A stretch of 64,000 nt of DNA, taken from positions 1-64,000 of the forward strand of contig NZ_JPXX01000012.1 in NCBI RefSeq assembly GCF_000771875.1. Reading direction: 5' to 3'. A program made the translations under genes and the position numbers. The stretch's first letter is position 1. Each line of letters begins with the position of its first letter. Below, piece by piece: positions 21,393 to 33,796 of this stretch. This DNA is from Gallibacterium genomosp. 1. Its GTDB lineage: Bacteria; Pseudomonadota; Gammaproteobacteria; Enterobacterales; Pasteurellaceae. Under the pieces are notes generated by a model. That model was given only the letters and a program-made list of their open reading frames with translations. It searched no databases and was not told where the DNA came from.

Positions 21393-22268
21393 TTAAATTG
21401 CAGCCGCACCAGCGACAATTTCATTTAATTCATTTGTAATACTTGCTTGACGAGCCTTATTATAGACAAGCTGTAAATCATTGATTAAATTACCAGCATT
21501 ATCTGTTGCTGCTTTCATAGCAACCATTCTCGCCGCTTGTTCAGATGCTAAGTTTTCTACTACGGCTTGATAAACTTGAGATTCAATATATCGAATTAAC
21601 AAATTATCAAGCAACACTTTTGGATCTGGCTCATAAATATAATCCCAAAGACCTGACTGAGAACCATCGTTTTCTAGTGCTGGCAATGGAAGTAATCTTT
21701 CCAAAATTGGTTTTTGCAACATAGTATTAACAAATTTATTGTATACTAAATACACTGCATCAACTTCACCTTTTCGATAAGCTTCCACCATTGTATTTAC
21801 GGTACCAATTAACTCTTCAACCGATGGTGTATCACTAACTCCTGAAGTTTGAGAGATAATTTCAGCAAAATTCATTGATTGAAAAAAATTAATAGCTTTA
21901 GATCCAATTAAACTCAATTGAACATTAACCCCTCGATCATTAAATGATTTAAGTTCATTTAATACTCTCTTAAAAAGATTAATATTTAAACCGCCACACA
22001 ATCCACGATCAGTTGAAACAATTATGTAACCAACATTTTTAATGTCTTCTGCTTTTTTCTCTTCTAAGAAAAGGTGTTTATATCCAATACTACCTTTTGA
22101 TACATGGCTAATTACGTAACGTATTGTGTCAGAATACGGACGTGAAGAAGACATGCGTTCTTGCGTTTTACGCATTTTGGAGGCAGCAACCATTTCCATC
22201 GCCTTAGTAATTTTTTGTGTACTTTGTACACTAGCGATTTTGGTTCTTATCTCTTTCGCACCTGCCAT
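21393..22268 (-). CDS. atpG: ATP synthase F1 gamma subunit
   Basis: Rotor shaft connecting F1 catalysis to the c-ring. The 291 residues start with the family signature [20 protein letters not shown] and end with a helix containing [28 protein letters not shown], the conserved gamma C-terminus. Gaps of 26 nt to atpA and 14 nt to the atpD frame support one transcript. Confidence 0.97.
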   Translation of the reverse strand: MAGAKEIRTKIASVQSTQKITKAMEMVAASKMRKTQERMSSSRPYSDTIRYVISHVSKGSIGYKHLFLEEKKAEDIKNVGYIIVSTDRGLCGGLNINLFKRVLNELKSFNDRGVNVQLSLIGSKAINFFQSMNFAEIISQTSGVSDTPSVEELIGTVNTMVEAYRKGEVDAVYLVYNKFVNTMLQKPILERLLPLPALENDGSQSGLWDYIYEPDPKVLLDNLLIRYIESQVYQAVVENLASEQAARMVAMKAATDNAGNLINDLQLVYNKARQASITNELNEIVAGAAAI

Positions 22269-22294
22269 TTCATCTCTCCGTTACGTTATGATAA

Positions 22295-23836
22295 TTACCA
22301 AGCACCGTTTTTCTTAAATGAGTCTAAAATTGCTTTTAAAGTCTCTTTTACTGCATCATCATAATTACCGGTTTTAGTCAATTCTAGCATAAATTCCTCA
22401 TAATTATTTTGAGCATATTCCAACAAAGCAGATTCAAATGATCCAATACGGTCTAATTCAACATCATCTAAATAACCAAATTCAACAGCAAACAACACTA
22501 AAGATTGTTGTGCTACAGTCATCGGTGAATATTGTTTTTGTTTCAACAATTCTGTAACTTTCTGACCAAGAGAAAGTTGTTTACGAGTTGCATCGTCCAA
22601 ATCAGAAGCAAATTGAGCAAAGGCCGCCAATTCACGATATTGTGCTAATGCGGTACGAATACCACCTGACAATTTCTTCATTGATTTAGTTTGTGCAGCA
22701 CCACCAACACGAGAAACAGAAATACCAGGGTTAACTGCCGGACGAATACCAGAATTAAACAAGTTTGTTTCAAGGAAGATCTGACCATCAGTAATAGAAA
22801 TTACGTTGGTTGGAACAAATGCTGAAACATCTCCCGCTTGAGTTTCAATAATAGGCAATGCTGTTAGTGATCCTGTTTTTCCTTTTACTTCACCATTAGT
22901 AAAACGCTCTACGAATTCAGCATTAACTCGAGCAGCACGTTCTAATAAGCGAGAATGTAAATAGAAAACGTCACCTGGGAAGGCTTCACGTCCAGGCGGA
23001 CGACGTAATAACAATGAAATTTGACGATAGGCTACAGCTTGTTTTGACAAATCATCATAAACAATCAGAGCATCTTCACCACGGTTACGGAAATATTCTC
23101 CCATTGCACAACCAGCATATGGAGCAAGATATTGTAAAGCCGCTGATTCTGCCGCCGAAGCAACTACAACAATTGTATTATCTAACGCACCATATTCTTC
23201 TAATTTACGTACTACATTAGCAATTGTTGATGCTTTTTGTCCAATAGCGACATAAACACATTTAATACCTGAATCACGTTGGTTGATGATTGCGTCAATC
23301 GCCAATGCGGTTTTACCGGTTTGACGGTCACCGATAATTAACTCACGTTGACCACGACCGATTGGAATCATTGAATCAACCGCTTTATAACCGGTTTGCA
23401 CTGGCTGATCAACAGATTGACGATCAATAACACCCGGTGCAATCACTTCAACCGGAGAGAAACCATCATTTTCAATCTCACCTTTACCATCGATCGGCTG
23501 ACCTAATGTATTAACCACACGACCTAATAAACCACGACCGACTGGCACTTCCAAAATACGTCCAGTACATTGTACTTCCATACCTTCAGCCAAGTCAGCA
23601 TAAGGTCCCATTACTACCGCACCAACTGAATCTCTTTCTAAGTTCAAAGCAATAGCATAACGATTGTCCGGTAATGCAATCATTTCCCCTTGCATTACCT
23701 CTGTTAAACCGTGAATACGAATAATACCATCACTCACGGAAACGATTGTACCAGTATTACGTGCTTCACTAACGACTTCAAACTGGGCAATACGTTTTTT
23801 AATCAGTTCACTAATTTCTGTAGAATTTAGTTGCAT
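22295..23836 (-). CDS. atpA: ATP synthase F1 alpha subunit
   Basis: Non-catalytic nucleotide-binding subunit of the F1 hexamer. The 513 residues match the usual length: N-terminal beta-barrel, Walker [10 protein letters not shown] near residue 170, and the signature [18 protein letters not shown] near 365. A purine-rich ribosome binding site (AGAGGA) precedes the ATG. Starts 12 nt after atpH. Confidence 0.97.
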   Translation of the reverse strand: MQLNSTEISELIKKRIAQFEVVSEARNTGTIVSVSDGIIRIHGLTEVMQGEMIALPDNRYAIALNLERDSVGAVVMGPYADLAEGMEVQCTGRILEVPVGRGLLGRVVNTLGQPIDGKGEIENDGFSPVEVIAPGVIDRQSVDQPVQTGYKAVDSMIPIGRGQRELIIGDRQTGKTALAIDAIINQRDSGIKCVYVAIGQKASTIANVVRKLEEYGALDNTIVVVASAAESAALQYLAPYAGCAMGEYFRNRGEDALIVYDDLSKQAVAYRQISLLLRRPPGREAFPGDVFYLHSRLLERAARVNAEFVERFTNGEVKGKTGSLTALPIIETQAGDVSAFVPTNVISITDGQIFLETNLFNSGIRPAVNPGISVSRVGGAAQTKSMKKLSGGIRTALAQYRELAAFAQFASDLDDATRKQLSLGQKVTELLKQKQYSPMTVAQQSLVLFAVEFGYLDDVELDRIGSFESALLEYAQNNYEEFMLELTKTGNYDDAVKETLKAILDSFKKNGAW

Positions 23837-23848
23837 CTTTTTTTCCTC

Positions 23849-24382
23849 TTACAATTGCAACTCATTAGCTAAACGAGCAATTTGACCACGACTACTTCCA
23901 TCAATGACAAATTCATTAGTACGAATAACTGCTCCCGCAATTAAAGTACTGTCCACATTGCAATTTAATTTAACTTTACGAGCAAGCCTTTTTTCCATCG
24001 CGGCAATAATATTTTTTTGTTGCTTATCACTTAATGGAAAAGCGGAGGTAACATAAACTTCTGTGATTGACTTATAATCATCCACATACTCTTTAAACAG
24101 TGCCAACACAGCCGGCAAAACTTGTAGACGTTTATTTTCAGCCATAATACGGATAAGGTTTTCACCATATTTATCCAACTGATCACCGCAAATTTTAATC
24201 ACTATATCGGCAATTTTATTTGCTGATAAATCGCTGACTAATAAATTTTGCATTCTATCATCAGTAACTACAGCTGCCGCAAAACCTAACATTGTTTGCC
24301 ACTGAGCTAATTGATCGTGTTCAATCGCAAAATCAAAAGCCGCTTTCGCATAAGGACGAGCTACTGTAGTAAATTCTGACAT
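23849..24382 (-). CDS. atpH: ATP synthase F1 delta subunit
   Basis: Peripheral-stalk subunit that links F1 alpha to the b dimer. The 177 residues begin [14 protein letters not shown], the typical delta start, and contain the C-terminal signature [20 protein letters not shown]. Position between atpF and atpA is standard. Confidence 0.96.
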   Translation of the reverse strand: MSEFTTVARPYAKAAFDFAIEHDQLAQWQTMLGFAAAVVTDDRMQNLLVSDLSANKIADIVIKICGDQLDKYGENLIRIMAENKRLQVLPAVLALFKEYVDDYKSITEVYVTSAFPLSDKQQKNIIAAMEKRLARKVKLNCNVDSTLIAGAVIRTNEFVIDGSSRGQIARLANELQL

Positions 24383-24394
24383 AGCTTACCTTCC

Positions 24395-24865
24395 TTATAA
24401 TTCAGCCACTAATTTATTGATAATGTCGTTATTAGCAGCTTCATCGACATTGCGAGCAACAATTTTTTCAGCACCGGCCACTGCTAAAGAAGCCACTTTA
24501 GCTCGTAATTCTTCCTGAACACGTTTACGTTCAGCTTCAATTTGAGCATAACCTTGTTCCACGATTTTTGCTTTCAAAGTTTCTGCCTCATTTTGAACTT
24601 CAGCTAAAATTTCATTACGGCGACGATTCGCTGCATCAATAATAGATTGAGCTTGTGTTTTTGCCGCATTCACTTCTTTTTCAATCAGTGCTTGTGTATC
24701 CGCTTGTTCTTTTTTCGCTACTTCAGCCGCAGCCAATGCATTCGCAATTTGTGATTGACGCTCTTCGATAGCTTTAATAATCGGTGGCCAAACATATTTC
24801 ACGCAAAACCATACAAAGATGATAAAAGCTATTGTTTGTCCAATTAATGTTGCGTTGATATTCAC
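24395..24865 (-). CDS. atpF: ATP synthase Fo b subunit
   Basis: Peripheral-stalk subunit. The 156 residues have one N-terminal membrane helix (about 4-27, [19 protein letters not shown]), followed by a long charged helix rich in Ala, Glu, Lys and Gln that dimerises as a right-handed coiled coil. Length equals the E. coli protein. Confidence 0.96.
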   Translation of the reverse strand: MNINATLIGQTIAFIIFVWFCVKYVWPPIIKAIEERQSQIANALAAAEVAKKEQADTQALIEKEVNAAKTQAQSIIDAANRRRNEILAEVQNEAETLKAKIVEQGYAQIEAERKRVQEELRAKVASLAVAGAEKIVARNVDEAANNDIINKLVAEL

Positions 24866-24922
24866 AACGGACCTCCTATTGAAGTTGGTTGATTTACTCT
24901 ATAAAGAGTAACCCGTTATGTA

Positions 24923-26062
<1,140 letters not shown>

Positions 26063-26070
26063 TTAAGATG

Positions 26071-26466
26071 CTAGTTTATTACCTTGTTACTATTTCTTAA
26101 ACGAAATAACAAGAAATTATTCAAAAAGATTACTCCCAAGTAACCACCGAATAATCCTAATGGTGACACTGTTTTATCAAAGACAAACAACATCACGAAA
26201 AACAAAATAGTTATACAAATTTTAAAAATTTCAGCTTGGTATAACACTTTAGCCTTATTTATTTGCGCTGTTTTTAATCCTTTAAAAATCAGAAAACCAA
26301 CAAATAGAATTTGAGGAATCCAACCAATTAAAGCGCCGATTAAATAAGAAAAGGCATAATCCGGTTTAAAAAAATACATCCCAATAAAAACGACGGCAAT
26401 AATCATTGCCATCGTTAAAAATATTTTTTTATAGAGCGTTTTTGTATGATTAATCCAAAAAGACAT
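26071..26466 (-). CDS. atpI: ATP synthase protein I
   Basis: Small non-structural membrane protein at the head of the atp operon, thought to help c-ring assembly or Mg2+ supply. The 131 residues form four hydrophobic segments (about 14-32, 36-58, 76-94, 98-120), with the family sequence SYLIGALIGWIPQILF. First gene of the operon; the promoter candidate lies about 100 nt upstream. Confidence 0.9.
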   Translation of the reverse strand: MSFWINHTKTLYKKIFLTMAMIIAVVFIGMYFFKPDYAFSYLIGALIGWIPQILFVGFLIFKGLKTAQINKAKVLYQAEIFKICITILFFVMLFVFDKTVSPLGLFGGYLGVIFLNNFLLFRLRNSNKVIN

Positions 26467-26568
26467 TGTTCAGATTCTATCCATATTTCAATTCACAAAA
26501 CAAAACACAAATTGTTACTCTATGAATTGCTCTGAATTGAAGGAATTATCCCGTTTATGCACCACTCA

Positions 26569-26596
26569 ATTATACGAGGACTATGATTTTATGCAA
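26569..26596 (-). promoter_or_regulatory. candidate sigma-70 promoter of the atp operon
   Basis: On the minus strand TTGCAT (26596-26591), 16-nt spacer, perfect TATAAT (26574-26569), within the 227-nt gap between rsmG and atpI and directed toward atpI about 100 nt downstream. Confidence 0.5.
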
Positions 26597-26693
26597 TCGA
26601 TTTAATACTATAAAAGTGTTACATAGTTAACATTTTTAATAAAAATTTTAACTTTTTGATTTCCTTTTTGCATAAAATCTCTTTTTGTTAAAA

Positions 26694-27317
26694 TTATGCT
26701 ACAATTTTTATTTTTACTAAATGCCTTTCTCCCACTAATTCTGGCACAGCTAACGTAACAACATCAATCACTTGAAAACGATTATTTAGCATTTTGACTT
26801 CTTCTGTTTGATATTGACCTTTTAACGCATAAAAAAAACCATTTTCATTCAGTAAATGCTGACACCATTGCGTCATATCAGATAAAGAAGCAAAAGCACG
26901 ACTTAATACGCCATCAAACTTTTGCTCCGGTTGATACTCCTCAACACGACTTAAAACAGGTTCAACATTAGTCAGCTCCAATTCTCTCACTGCATTACGA
27001 ATAAAACTGATGCGTTTACCTAAACTATCCAACAGATAGAACTTTTTATTCGGATTAGCAATCGCCAACGGTAAACCAGGCAATCCCGGCCCAGTACCAA
27101 CATCAATAAAACGTCTTCCAACCAAATAAGGGCTTACCACTAAACTATCTAAAATATGTTTTATTAACATCTCTTGCGGATCACGCACTGAAGTAAGGTT
27201 ATATGCCTTATTCCACTTATGCAAAAGCTCCACTAATTTCACTAATTGAGACTTTTGCTGATCGGTCAAGGAAATATCGGCAATTGACAATAATTGAGTC
27301 AGTTTTTCCAATAACAT
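26694..27317 (-). CDS. rsmG: 16S rRNA (guanine527-N7)-methyltransferase
   Basis: Methylates G527 in the 530 loop of 16S rRNA. I use the ATG at 27317 (207 residues, [10 protein letters not shown]); an upstream GTG at 27329 lies inside the mnmG end. Motifs: [24 protein letters not shown]-binding [18 protein letters not shown] and LSRAFASL. It follows mnmG with essentially no gap, the gidA-gidB arrangement next to oriC. Confidence 0.96.
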   Translation of the reverse strand: MLLEKLTQLLSIADISLTDQQKSQLVKLVELLHKWNKAYNLTSVRDPQEMLIKHILDSLVVSPYLVGRRFIDVGTGPGLPGLPLAIANPNKKFYLLDSLGKRISFIRNAVRELELTNVEPVLSRVEEYQPEQKFDGVLSRAFASLSDMTQWCQHLLNENGFFYALKGQYQTEEVKMLNNRFQVIDVVTLAVPELVGERHLVKIKIVA

Positions 27318-27318
27318 C

Positions 27319-29208
27319 TTACTCACCACGTTTCAACATTCCTTGCTTTTTCAAATAAACTAATAAAATTGAAATTGCTGCTGGGGTAATGCCGGAAATA
27401 CGCGAAGCCTGTCCAATAGAAACAGGTCGATGCTGTTCTAATTTAGATCTCACTTCATTAGATAAGCCAACAACAGCGGAATAATCAAATTCAGAAGGAA
27501 TTAAAGTATTTTCGTGGCGTTTATGTCGTTCTATCTCTTCTTTTTGATGCTCAATATAACCTTGATATTTAATCGAAATCTCAACCTGTTCCACTGCCTC
27601 TTTATCTTGCATTGCCGGTTGGAAAGGGGTTAATTGACATAATTTTTCATAATCTATCTCCGGACGGCGTAGCAGATCCTCTCCGTTTGCTTCACGTATT
27701 AACGGAGAATTCAACACAGAATTGACTTCATCCAAATATTCAGAACGAGGATGAATCCAAATTTGTCTTAAACGTTGACGTTCAAGCTCAATATTTTCTA
27801 ATTTTTGATTAAATCTCGCCCAGCGCGCATCATCAACCAAACCAAGCTCACGTCCAATAGAAGTTAAACGCAAATCGGCATTATCTTCACGTAACAATAA
27901 ACGATATTCCGCACGCGAAGTAAAGACACGATATGGTTCTTTCGTACCTAATGTGCAGAGATCATCAACCAATACACCGATATATGCTTGATCACGACGC
28001 GGATACCACGCCTCTTTGTCTTGTACGTGTAAACCGGCATTCAATCCCGCAAGAATACCTTGTGCTGCCGCTTCTTCATAACCTGTGGTACCATTGATCT
28101 GTCCAGCAAAGAACAAACCGTTGATCGCTTTCGTTTCTAAAGAAGGTTTCAGATCTCTCGGATCAAAGAAATCATATTCAATTGCATAACCAGGTTTAAC
28201 AATTCGAGCATTTTCCAAACCCTGCATTGAGTTAACGATGCCCATTTGCACATCAAACGGTAGACTGGTAGAAATGCCGTTCGGATAGATCTCATTGCTG
28301 GTTAATCCTTCTGGTTCTAAAAAGATCTGATGTCCATTTCGATCACCGAACCGCATTACTTTGTCTTCTATCGAAGGGCAATACCGTGGACCAACACCTT
28401 CAATGATCCCTGTGTACATTGGACTACGATCTAAATTAGCACGAATAATATCGTGTGTTTTAAGATTAGTATGAGTAATGTAGCAAGGCACTTGTTGTGG
28501 ATGTTCATCAACACTTCCCATATAGGAAAATACCGGCAAAATCTCATCACCGTGTTGCTGTTTTAGCACGGAAAAATCGATAGTTCTTGCATCAAGACGC
28601 GGTGGAGTACCAGTTTTTAATCTAGCTACGCGCAGATCAAGATCACGAAGACGTTCTGCTAAACGAACGGATGCAGGATCTCCGGCACGTCCACCTTCAT
28701 AATGATCAAGACCAATGTGAATTTTACCTGCTAAGAAAGTACCTGCTGTTAATACCACTGCTTTAGCCTTAAATGTTAATCCCATTTTGGTATTAACACC
28801 GCTTACGTGACCATTTTCAATAAGAATATCAGTTACTTCTTGTTGAAAAAGATCTAAATTAGGCTGCCGTTCTAAAGCCGTTCTAACCGCCTGACGATAT
28901 AAAACACGATCTGCCTGAGCTCTAGTTGCTCTTACAGCAGGCCCTTTACTACTATTTAATGTTCTGAACTGAATTCCTGCTTGGTCAGTAGCGTGAGCCA
29001 TTAAACCGCCTAAAGCATCGATCTCTTTTACTAAATGTCCTTTACCGATCCCTCCGATTGCCGGATTACAGGACATTTGCCCTAAAGTATCTATATTATG
29101 TGTGATTAATAATGTTTTTAGACCCATTCTTGCCGGGGCGAGAGCCGCTTCTGTACCTGCGTGACCTCCACCGACAACAATGACATCATATTGATTTGGA
29201 TAAAGCAT
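27319..29208 (-). CDS. mnmG: tRNA uridine-5-carboxymethylaminomethyl(34) synthesis enzyme MnmG
   Basis: FAD-dependent partner of MnmE that modifies the wobble uridine of several tRNAs. The 629 residues match the family length. FAD-binding [16 protein letters not shown] lies at residues 9-24, followed by [31 protein letters not shown] and [17 protein letters not shown], with the C-terminal helical tRNA/MnmE-binding domain ([18 protein letters not shown]). Adjacent to oriC. Confidence 0.97.
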   Translation of the reverse strand: MLYPNQYDVIVVGGGHAGTEAALAPARMGLKTLLITHNIDTLGQMSCNPAIGGIGKGHLVKEIDALGGLMAHATDQAGIQFRTLNSSKGPAVRATRAQADRVLYRQAVRTALERQPNLDLFQQEVTDILIENGHVSGVNTKMGLTFKAKAVVLTAGTFLAGKIHIGLDHYEGGRAGDPASVRLAERLRDLDLRVARLKTGTPPRLDARTIDFSVLKQQHGDEILPVFSYMGSVDEHPQQVPCYITHTNLKTHDIIRANLDRSPMYTGIIEGVGPRYCPSIEDKVMRFGDRNGHQIFLEPEGLTSNEIYPNGISTSLPFDVQMGIVNSMQGLENARIVKPGYAIEYDFFDPRDLKPSLETKAINGLFFAGQINGTTGYEEAAAQGILAGLNAGLHVQDKEAWYPRRDQAYIGVLVDDLCTLGTKEPYRVFTSRAEYRLLLREDNADLRLTSIGRELGLVDDARWARFNQKLENIELERQRLRQIWIHPRSEYLDEVNSVLNSPLIREANGEDLLRRPEIDYEKLCQLTPFQPAMQDKEAVEQVEISIKYQGYIEHQKEEIERHKRHENTLIPSEFDYSAVVGLSNEVRSKLEQHRPVSIGQASRISGITPAAISILLVYLKKQGMLKRGE

Positions 29209-29586
29209 AAAAAACCTAAAATTTGAAAATTAATTTGTGATAAGAAAATTTGATTATTTTAACTGAATTTTGAGGATCTGTTAAAATTTAATTTTTAAGA
29301 TCACAATGAATGATCGCTAATAATAGAACAGATCTCTATATAGAGATCTTTTTATTATTGTTATTATTAGTAGCTTAGATCCTTGTGAGAAAGTTTGTTT
29401 TTCATAAAGATCTTAATGAGTTAAGATCCTTATGAAACTGTGAAGATCATTAGCGAAAGTGTGATCTTTTTTGTGGATAAAGTGCTTTTTTTTCCACAGG
29501 TGATCTAATTTATAAAATTATATTCAGCAATAAAACAGTTTATATAATGGAAATTCATCAGTTTATCCACAGGAGATCATAACAGA
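29209..29586. other. chromosomal replication origin (oriC)
   Basis: The 378 bp between mnmG and mioC, the position of oriC in E. coli and relatives. I count 12 GATC sites between 29275 and 29578. Two perfect DnaA boxes TTATCCACA are present, one on each strand (29472-29480 minus, 29563-29571 plus), and a near-consensus TTTTCCACA at 29490-29498. AT-rich 13-mers starting with GATCT on the mnmG side (GATCTGTTAAAAT at 29275, GATCTTTTTATTA at 29345) fit the duplex-unwinding element. Dam methylation and SeqA-type sequestration are expected from the GATC density. Confidence 0.92.
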
Positions 29587-30033
29587 TCAGGAAAGACGAC
29601 TGAGTAAATTTGGTAGCCATTGCTCAGCTTCAGCTTCCGGATCAGCACAGACTGACATATCAATTCTCAGTGAAGGACAGATCTTTACAGCGTGACATTG
29701 AGTAAGCTCGGTTTCAACCCGATCTACTGCAAAACAGAAAGTGTCGTAATCACTGTTTCCTAAACCGACCACAGCAAAACGCAGATCGGAAAGATCTGGA
29801 TTTTCTTCATTAATCTGTTCAAAAAGCGGTTGTAAATTATCGGGTAAATCACCAGCACCGTGTGTAGAAGTGACTATCAGCCAGTTTTTATCCTCGATCA
29901 CTTGATTTAACTCATCAGGGCCGTGAAATAAATTGGTTTTGAAACCTTGTTGCTGTAAACAGTCTTCTAAATGTTCAGCTACATACTCCGCACCGCCTAA
30001 AGTACTGCCGCTGATAATTGTGATTTTTTTCAT
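29587..30033 (-). CDS. mioC: flavodoxin-like protein MioC
   Basis: Short FMN-binding flavodoxin encoded next to oriC. I use the ATG at 30033 (148 residues, [20 protein letters not shown]), which has AAGGAG upstream; the frame continues 13 codons further without sense. FMN loop SGSTLGGAE, later [12 protein letters not shown] and [15 protein letters not shown] match the family. Transcription points into oriC, as in E. coli where mioC transcription influences initiation. Confidence 0.94.
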   Translation of the reverse strand: MKKITIISGSTLGGAEYVAEHLEDCLQQQGFKTNLFHGPDELNQVIEDKNWLIVTSTHGAGDLPDNLQPLFEQINEENPDLSDLRFAVVGLGNSDYDTFCFAVDRVETELTQCHAVKICPSLRIDMSVCADPEAEAEQWLPNLLSRLS

Positions 30034-30070
30034 TAAAAAACTCCTTAAGGTTAGCGTCGCTATTTTTTGC

Positions 30071-30101
30071 AATAAAAAACGGTATCTTTGCGATACCGTT
30101 T
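30071..30101 (-). terminator. terminator downstream of nlpD
   Basis: Perfect 10-bp stem AAACGGTATC/GATACCGTTT (30077-30086, 30092-30101) followed on the minus strand by a T-run, 7 nt past the nlpD stop. It separates the nlpD operon from mioC. Confidence 0.88.
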
Positions 30102-30107
30102 GTCATT

Positions 30108-31304
30108 TTAGTTTCTTGGTAGGTAATTGGTTGGGTTGACCGATTTGCCTTTATAACGAATCTCAAAGTGTAATTTAACACTATTGGTTCCGGAACTTCC
30201 CATTTTTGCGATCTGTTGCCCCGCTGTCACCTGTTGCTGATCTTTTACTAAGATCGATTCATTGTGGGCATAAGCACTGAGATAATCATCATTGTGTTTA
30301 ATAATGATCAAGTTACCGTAGCCACGCAATGCATTGCCGGCATAAACAACACGTCCGGGTGCGGCAGCATAAACGGCTTGACCTCGAGAACCTCCAATGT
30401 CGATCCCTTTATTGCCGCCATCACTGTTGGAGAAGCCTTGAATAATATTACCTTTTGTCGGCCAAATCCAAGTGATGTTACTGTTATTAACGGCAACAGG
30501 CTCAATATTACGTGGTGCTTGGTTAACGGTGTTAGTTGGCTGCGGTTCAACCGGAACGGTATTGACGGAATTGTTGCTGGTTGTCTGCATTGTACCAGCA
30601 GTAGATTTAATTGGACCAATTACTGTGCCGTCAGAGCCGTAAGCTGTACCGTTTGGACCCGGTGTGTAAGTGACGGCTGGTTGTGTCGGTGCGGTAGCAG
30701 CTGTTGTAGTTGATGCAGTAGTTGTGGTCGCCGCAATAGTTTCATTGCTTTCCGCCGCATTGTTACTAATACGTAATTTTTGACCGACACTTAATTTATA
30801 AGGTTCGGGAATATGGTTTAATGCCGCCAATTCACGCACATCCATACCGGAAATATAGGCAATTAAGAACATTGTATCGCCTTTACGTACAGTATAACTG
30901 TCGCCTTTATAGAAACCTTTATCTATTTTGCTATAGTCAGGTGCATTGGTTTGTGGATTGCGTGGAATAGTGAAATCTTGAGAAACAGCTTTTTTCGTAG
31001 CTGGTTTTGTTACCGGTTGAGGTGCTGGTGTTGGCGCTGAAACAGGTTGTGGTTGTTGATAAGTTGATTGAGTTTGCACCGGTTGAGCTTGCGGTTGTGG
31101 TGTTGCTGGTGTCGCCATCATATCGGAAGGCATTTGTTGTTGTTGTACCTGTGGTTCCCAGGTAGAATTTGCACTATTACCGACGGACTGCATAATTCCC
31201 GGTGTTAATGTACCATTAACATCTTCGACAGGTGCAGAATTATTACTGCTACAACCTGCAAGCACGGCAACAACAACGGGGATAAGTAAAAAAGATTGTT
31301 TCAT
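30108..31304 (-). CDS. nlpD: NlpD-like lipoprotein with LysM and degenerate LytM domains
   Basis: Outer-membrane-anchored activator of peptidoglycan amidases at the septum. In 398 residues: lipoprotein signal with lipobox LAGC near residue 18, a long Pro/Gln/Thr-rich linker, a LysM domain (YTVRKGDTMFLIAYISG, near 137), a second Thr/Ala-rich linker, and a C-terminal M23/LytM domain (from about 280). The metal-binding residues are not intact: NKGIDIGG replaces HxGxD and KLHFEIR replaces HLHFE, as in NlpD/EnvC-type non-catalytic activators. Last gene of the ftsB-to-nlpD run; rpoS does not follow. Confidence 0.92.
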   Translation of the reverse strand: MKQSFLLIPVVVAVLAGCSSNNSAPVEDVNGTLTPGIMQSVGNSANSTWEPQVQQQQMPSDMMATPATPQPQAQPVQTQSTYQQPQPVSAPTPAPQPVTKPATKKAVSQDFTIPRNPQTNAPDYSKIDKGFYKGDSYTVRKGDTMFLIAYISGMDVRELAALNHIPEPYKLSVGQKLRISNNAAESNETIAATTTTASTTTAATAPTQPAVTYTPGPNGTAYGSDGTVIGPIKSTAGTMQTTSNNSVNTVPVEPQPTNTVNQAPRNIEPVAVNNSNITWIWPTKGNIIQGFSNSDGGNKGIDIGGSRGQAVYAAAPGRVVYAGNALRGYGNLIIIKHNDDYLSAYAHNESILVKDQQQVTAGQQIAKMGSSGTNSVKLHFEIRYKGKSVNPTNYLPRN

Positions 31305-31326
31305 AAATATTCCTATTAAAATTTTG

Positions 31327-31902
31327 CTACTTTAAGAGAAAATAGGCACAGATTGCTAATACTACAACGCCCCAGCCAATGATTTCAATATAATTGCGTA
31401 ATTGTGCGGCAAATCGTTCTCCTCCCCAAGCGGATAATTTTGCGACTAAAAGAAAACGAGCGGTACGAGAAATAAAGGCCGTTGCAACAAACGGCAAGAA
31501 TGCCATTTGCATTACACCAGCACAAATAGTGAACACTTTATAAGGAATTGGCGAAAAGCCGGCAACGAAAACTACTAAAATACCCCATTTTTCAAACCAA
31601 GATACAGCGGTGTCCCAATGTGATTGATATCCCCAAAGAGAAATATAATCTTTAATAAAATCAAAAGCATAATAGCCAACAGCATAACCGATTATACCGC
31701 CGATAGTTGAAGCTAAACCACAATAAATAGCATAACGCAAAGCTTTTTGTGGTTTTGACATCGACATTGGCACCAACATCACATCTGGAGGAATAGGAAA
31801 AAAAATAGCTTCAATGAAGCTAACTAATAATAACCAATAAACGGCAAATTTATGTTTCGACCATTGCATTGTTTTGTCATACATTCGGCCAAACAGATTC
31901 AT
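31327..31902 (-). CDS. yqaA: YqaA/DedA-family inner-membrane protein
   Basis: Polytopic inner-membrane protein of the VTT/DedA-related group, some members of which scramble or flip lipid carriers. In 191 residues there are about four hydrophobic stretches and re-entrant-like sequences FFPIPPDVML and GFSPIPYKVFTICAG, the family hallmarks. The start overlaps the pcm stop by 4 nt, so the two genes are translationally coupled. Specific function is not known. Confidence 0.85.
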   Translation of the reverse strand: MNLFGRMYDKTMQWSKHKFAVYWLLLVSFIEAIFFPIPPDVMLVPMSMSKPQKALRYAIYCGLASTIGGIIGYAVGYYAFDFIKDYISLWGYQSHWDTAVSWFEKWGILVVFVAGFSPIPYKVFTICAGVMQMAFLPFVATAFISRTARFLLVAKLSAWGGERFAAQLRNYIEIIGWGVVVLAICAYFLLK

Positions 31903-32522
31903 AAAGTATCTCCTTTTACTAACGGCACAAATTTAACTTTTTCAATATTTTCAATCTGATATTTATCATTAATACGCGTAATACGTTGCAAAACCTGTTG
32001 CTCTTCTCCTACCGGCAAAACGAGTCGCCCGCCATCCGACAACTGTTGTAATAATGCAGTTGGTATAGTTGACGGCGCAGCGGTAACGATAATCGCATTA
32101 AATGGTGCTTGTCCTGCTAAACCTTCCCAGCCATCACCGTGTTTTAAGCGAATATTATGTAATTCCAATTTTTTAAAACGGTGCATTGCCTGCCATTGTA
32201 AGGATTTAATTCTTTCTACACTAAAGATCTGTTGTGCCAATTTGGCTAAAATTGCGGTTTGATAACCACTGCCGGTGCCGATTTCCAACACTTTATCGGT
32301 CGATTGTAATTGCAGCAGTGCTGTCATTTTTGCCACGATATAGGGTTGTGAAATGGTTTGCCCATCACCAATCGGCAACGGCATATCTTCGTAACTGTGT
32401 TGACGGAAGACCTCCTCAATAAAGAAAGGACGAGGAACTTCATAGATCGCTTGTAAAACTCGTTGATCGTGAATACCACGATGATAGAGTTCATTAACCA
32501 AACGTTGTTGTTCAACAGACAT
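31899..32522 (-). CDS. pcm: protein-L-isoaspartate O-methyltransferase
   Basis: Repairs isoaspartyl residues in aged proteins using SAM. The 207 residues show PLPIGDGQTISQPYIVAKMT, the SAM motif VLEIGTGSGYQTAILA near residue 79, and NAIIVTAAPS. The surE-pcm pairing is conserved; it starts 5 nt after surE. Confidence 0.95.
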   Translation of the reverse strand: MSVEQQRLVNELYHRGIHDQRVLQAIYEVPRPFFIEEVFRQHSYEDMPLPIGDGQTISQPYIVAKMTALLQLQSTDKVLEIGTGSGYQTAILAKLAQQIFSVERIKSLQWQAMHRFKKLELHNIRLKHGDGWEGLAGQAPFNAIIVTAAPSTIPTALLQQLSDGGRLVLPVGEEQQVLQRITRINDKYQIENIEKVKFVPLVKGDTL

Positions 32523-32527
32523 AATGA

Positions 32528-33268
32528 TTATCCTAAATTAATCCACTCTTGTACTGCAGCTAGAGAATGATGAGCGGTCATATCTGTCTGTATTGGCGTA
32601 ATAGAAACAAAACCATTGGCAACAGCGTGAAAATCAGTGCCTTCATCGGCATATTCCGGCAAACTGGACAGACCTAACCAGTAAATAGCTTCGCCACGTG
32701 GATCAATTTGTTTAATAATTTCTCCTTCACTGGAACGATAGCCGAGTTTAGTCACTTTTGTACCTTTTAATTGATCATAAGGCAGATCAGGGACATTGAT
32801 ATTTAAAATTTCACGACGATGCAATAGATGAGAGTGTAATTTCGGAATTAGATCACAAACCACTTTAGCGGCGGTGTCGTAATGTTGTCTGCCGTCAAGT
32901 GATACCGCAATAGCAGGTAAACCTAAATGGCGACCTTCAAAGGCGGCGGCAACCGTACCCGAATAGAGAATATCATCGCCAAGATTGCAACCAGCATTAA
33001 TACCGGATACCACTAAATCGATTTTACCGGCAAGCAAATAATTCATCGCTAAATAAACGCAATCCGCAGGCGTGCCGTTAACACAATAGTCGCCATTATC
33101 AATTTGGCGTGGACGCAACGGTTCAACCAGAGTGAGTGCAGAAGACGCAGCACTTCGATTGCGATCAGGAGCAACAATAATAACATTGGCAAAAGTACGT
33201 AAATAGGAAGCTAAAGTTTGAATGCCTTCAGCGTGAAAGCCATCATCATTACTTAATAAAATATTCAT
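32528..33268 (-). CDS. surE: 5'/3'-nucleotidase SurE
   Basis: Metal-dependent nucleoside monophosphatase and exopolyphosphatase. The ATG at 33268 (246 residues, [10 protein letters not shown]) has GGAG at better spacing than the ATG at 33271. Metal-binding NDDG at residues 7-10, [10 protein letters not shown], and the conserved [12 protein letters not shown] and [25 protein letters not shown] are intact. Confidence 0.96.
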   Translation of the reverse strand: MNILLSNDDGFHAEGIQTLASYLRTFANVIIVAPDRNRSAASSALTLVEPLRPRQIDNGDYCVNGTPADCVYLAMNYLLAGKIDLVVSGINAGCNLGDDILYSGTVAAAFEGRHLGLPAIAVSLDGRQHYDTAAKVVCDLIPKLHSHLLHRREILNINVPDLPYDQLKGTKVTKLGYRSSEGEIIKQIDPRGEAIYWLGLSSLPEYADEGTDFHAVANGFVSITPIQTDMTAHHSLAAVQEWINLG

Positions 33269-33310
33269 CATATGCTCCTTTTTTCTTTCTGAATATAAGT
33301 GAGGAATAAT

Positions 33311-33796
33311 CTAAAGAGTTTTGTGCAATAAAGCAACAGCTTCGCAAGCTATCCCTTCTCCGCGACCAGTAAAGCCCAATTTTTCGGTAGTGGTGGCTTT
33401 AACATTGACTTGAGCAATATTGCATTGCAAATCTTGAGCGATATTAGCTCGCATCTGATCGATATACGGTCGCATTTTCGGGGCTTGAGCAATAATGGTG
33501 ACATCCACATTTCCGATATGGTAGCCAAGTTGTTGAATTTGGCGGAATGCTTCCTTTAATAATTCTCGGCTGTCCGCACCTTTATATGCGATATCGGTAT
33601 CTGGAAACAGTTTACCAATATCGCCTAATGCAGCGGCACCGAGTAAGGCATCGGTTAGTGCGTGCAATGCAACATCGCCGTCTGAATGAGCTAACAAACT
33701 TTTGGCATAGGGAATTTTAACGCCACCAAGGATGACAAAACCCTTGCCGTCATCAGTAAAGGCGTGAACATCAAAACCGTGACCGATTCTTATCAT
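33311..33796 (-). CDS. ispF: 2-C-methyl-D-erythritol 2,4-cyclodiphosphate synthase
   Basis: Fifth step of the MEP isoprenoid pathway. The 161 residues carry the metal site GHGFDVHAF at residues 5-13, [21 protein letters not shown], and the C-terminal [19 protein letters not shown]. It overlaps the ispD stop by 4 nt, giving translational coupling of consecutive pathway neighbours. Confidence 0.97.
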   Translation of the reverse strand: MIRIGHGFDVHAFTDDGKGFVILGGVKIPYAKSLLAHSDGDVALHALTDALLGAAALGDIGKLFPDTDIAYKGADSRELLKEAFRQIQQLGYHIGNVDVTIIAQAPKMRPYIDQMRANIAQDLQCNIAQVNVKATTTEKLGFTGRGEGIACEAVALLHKTL

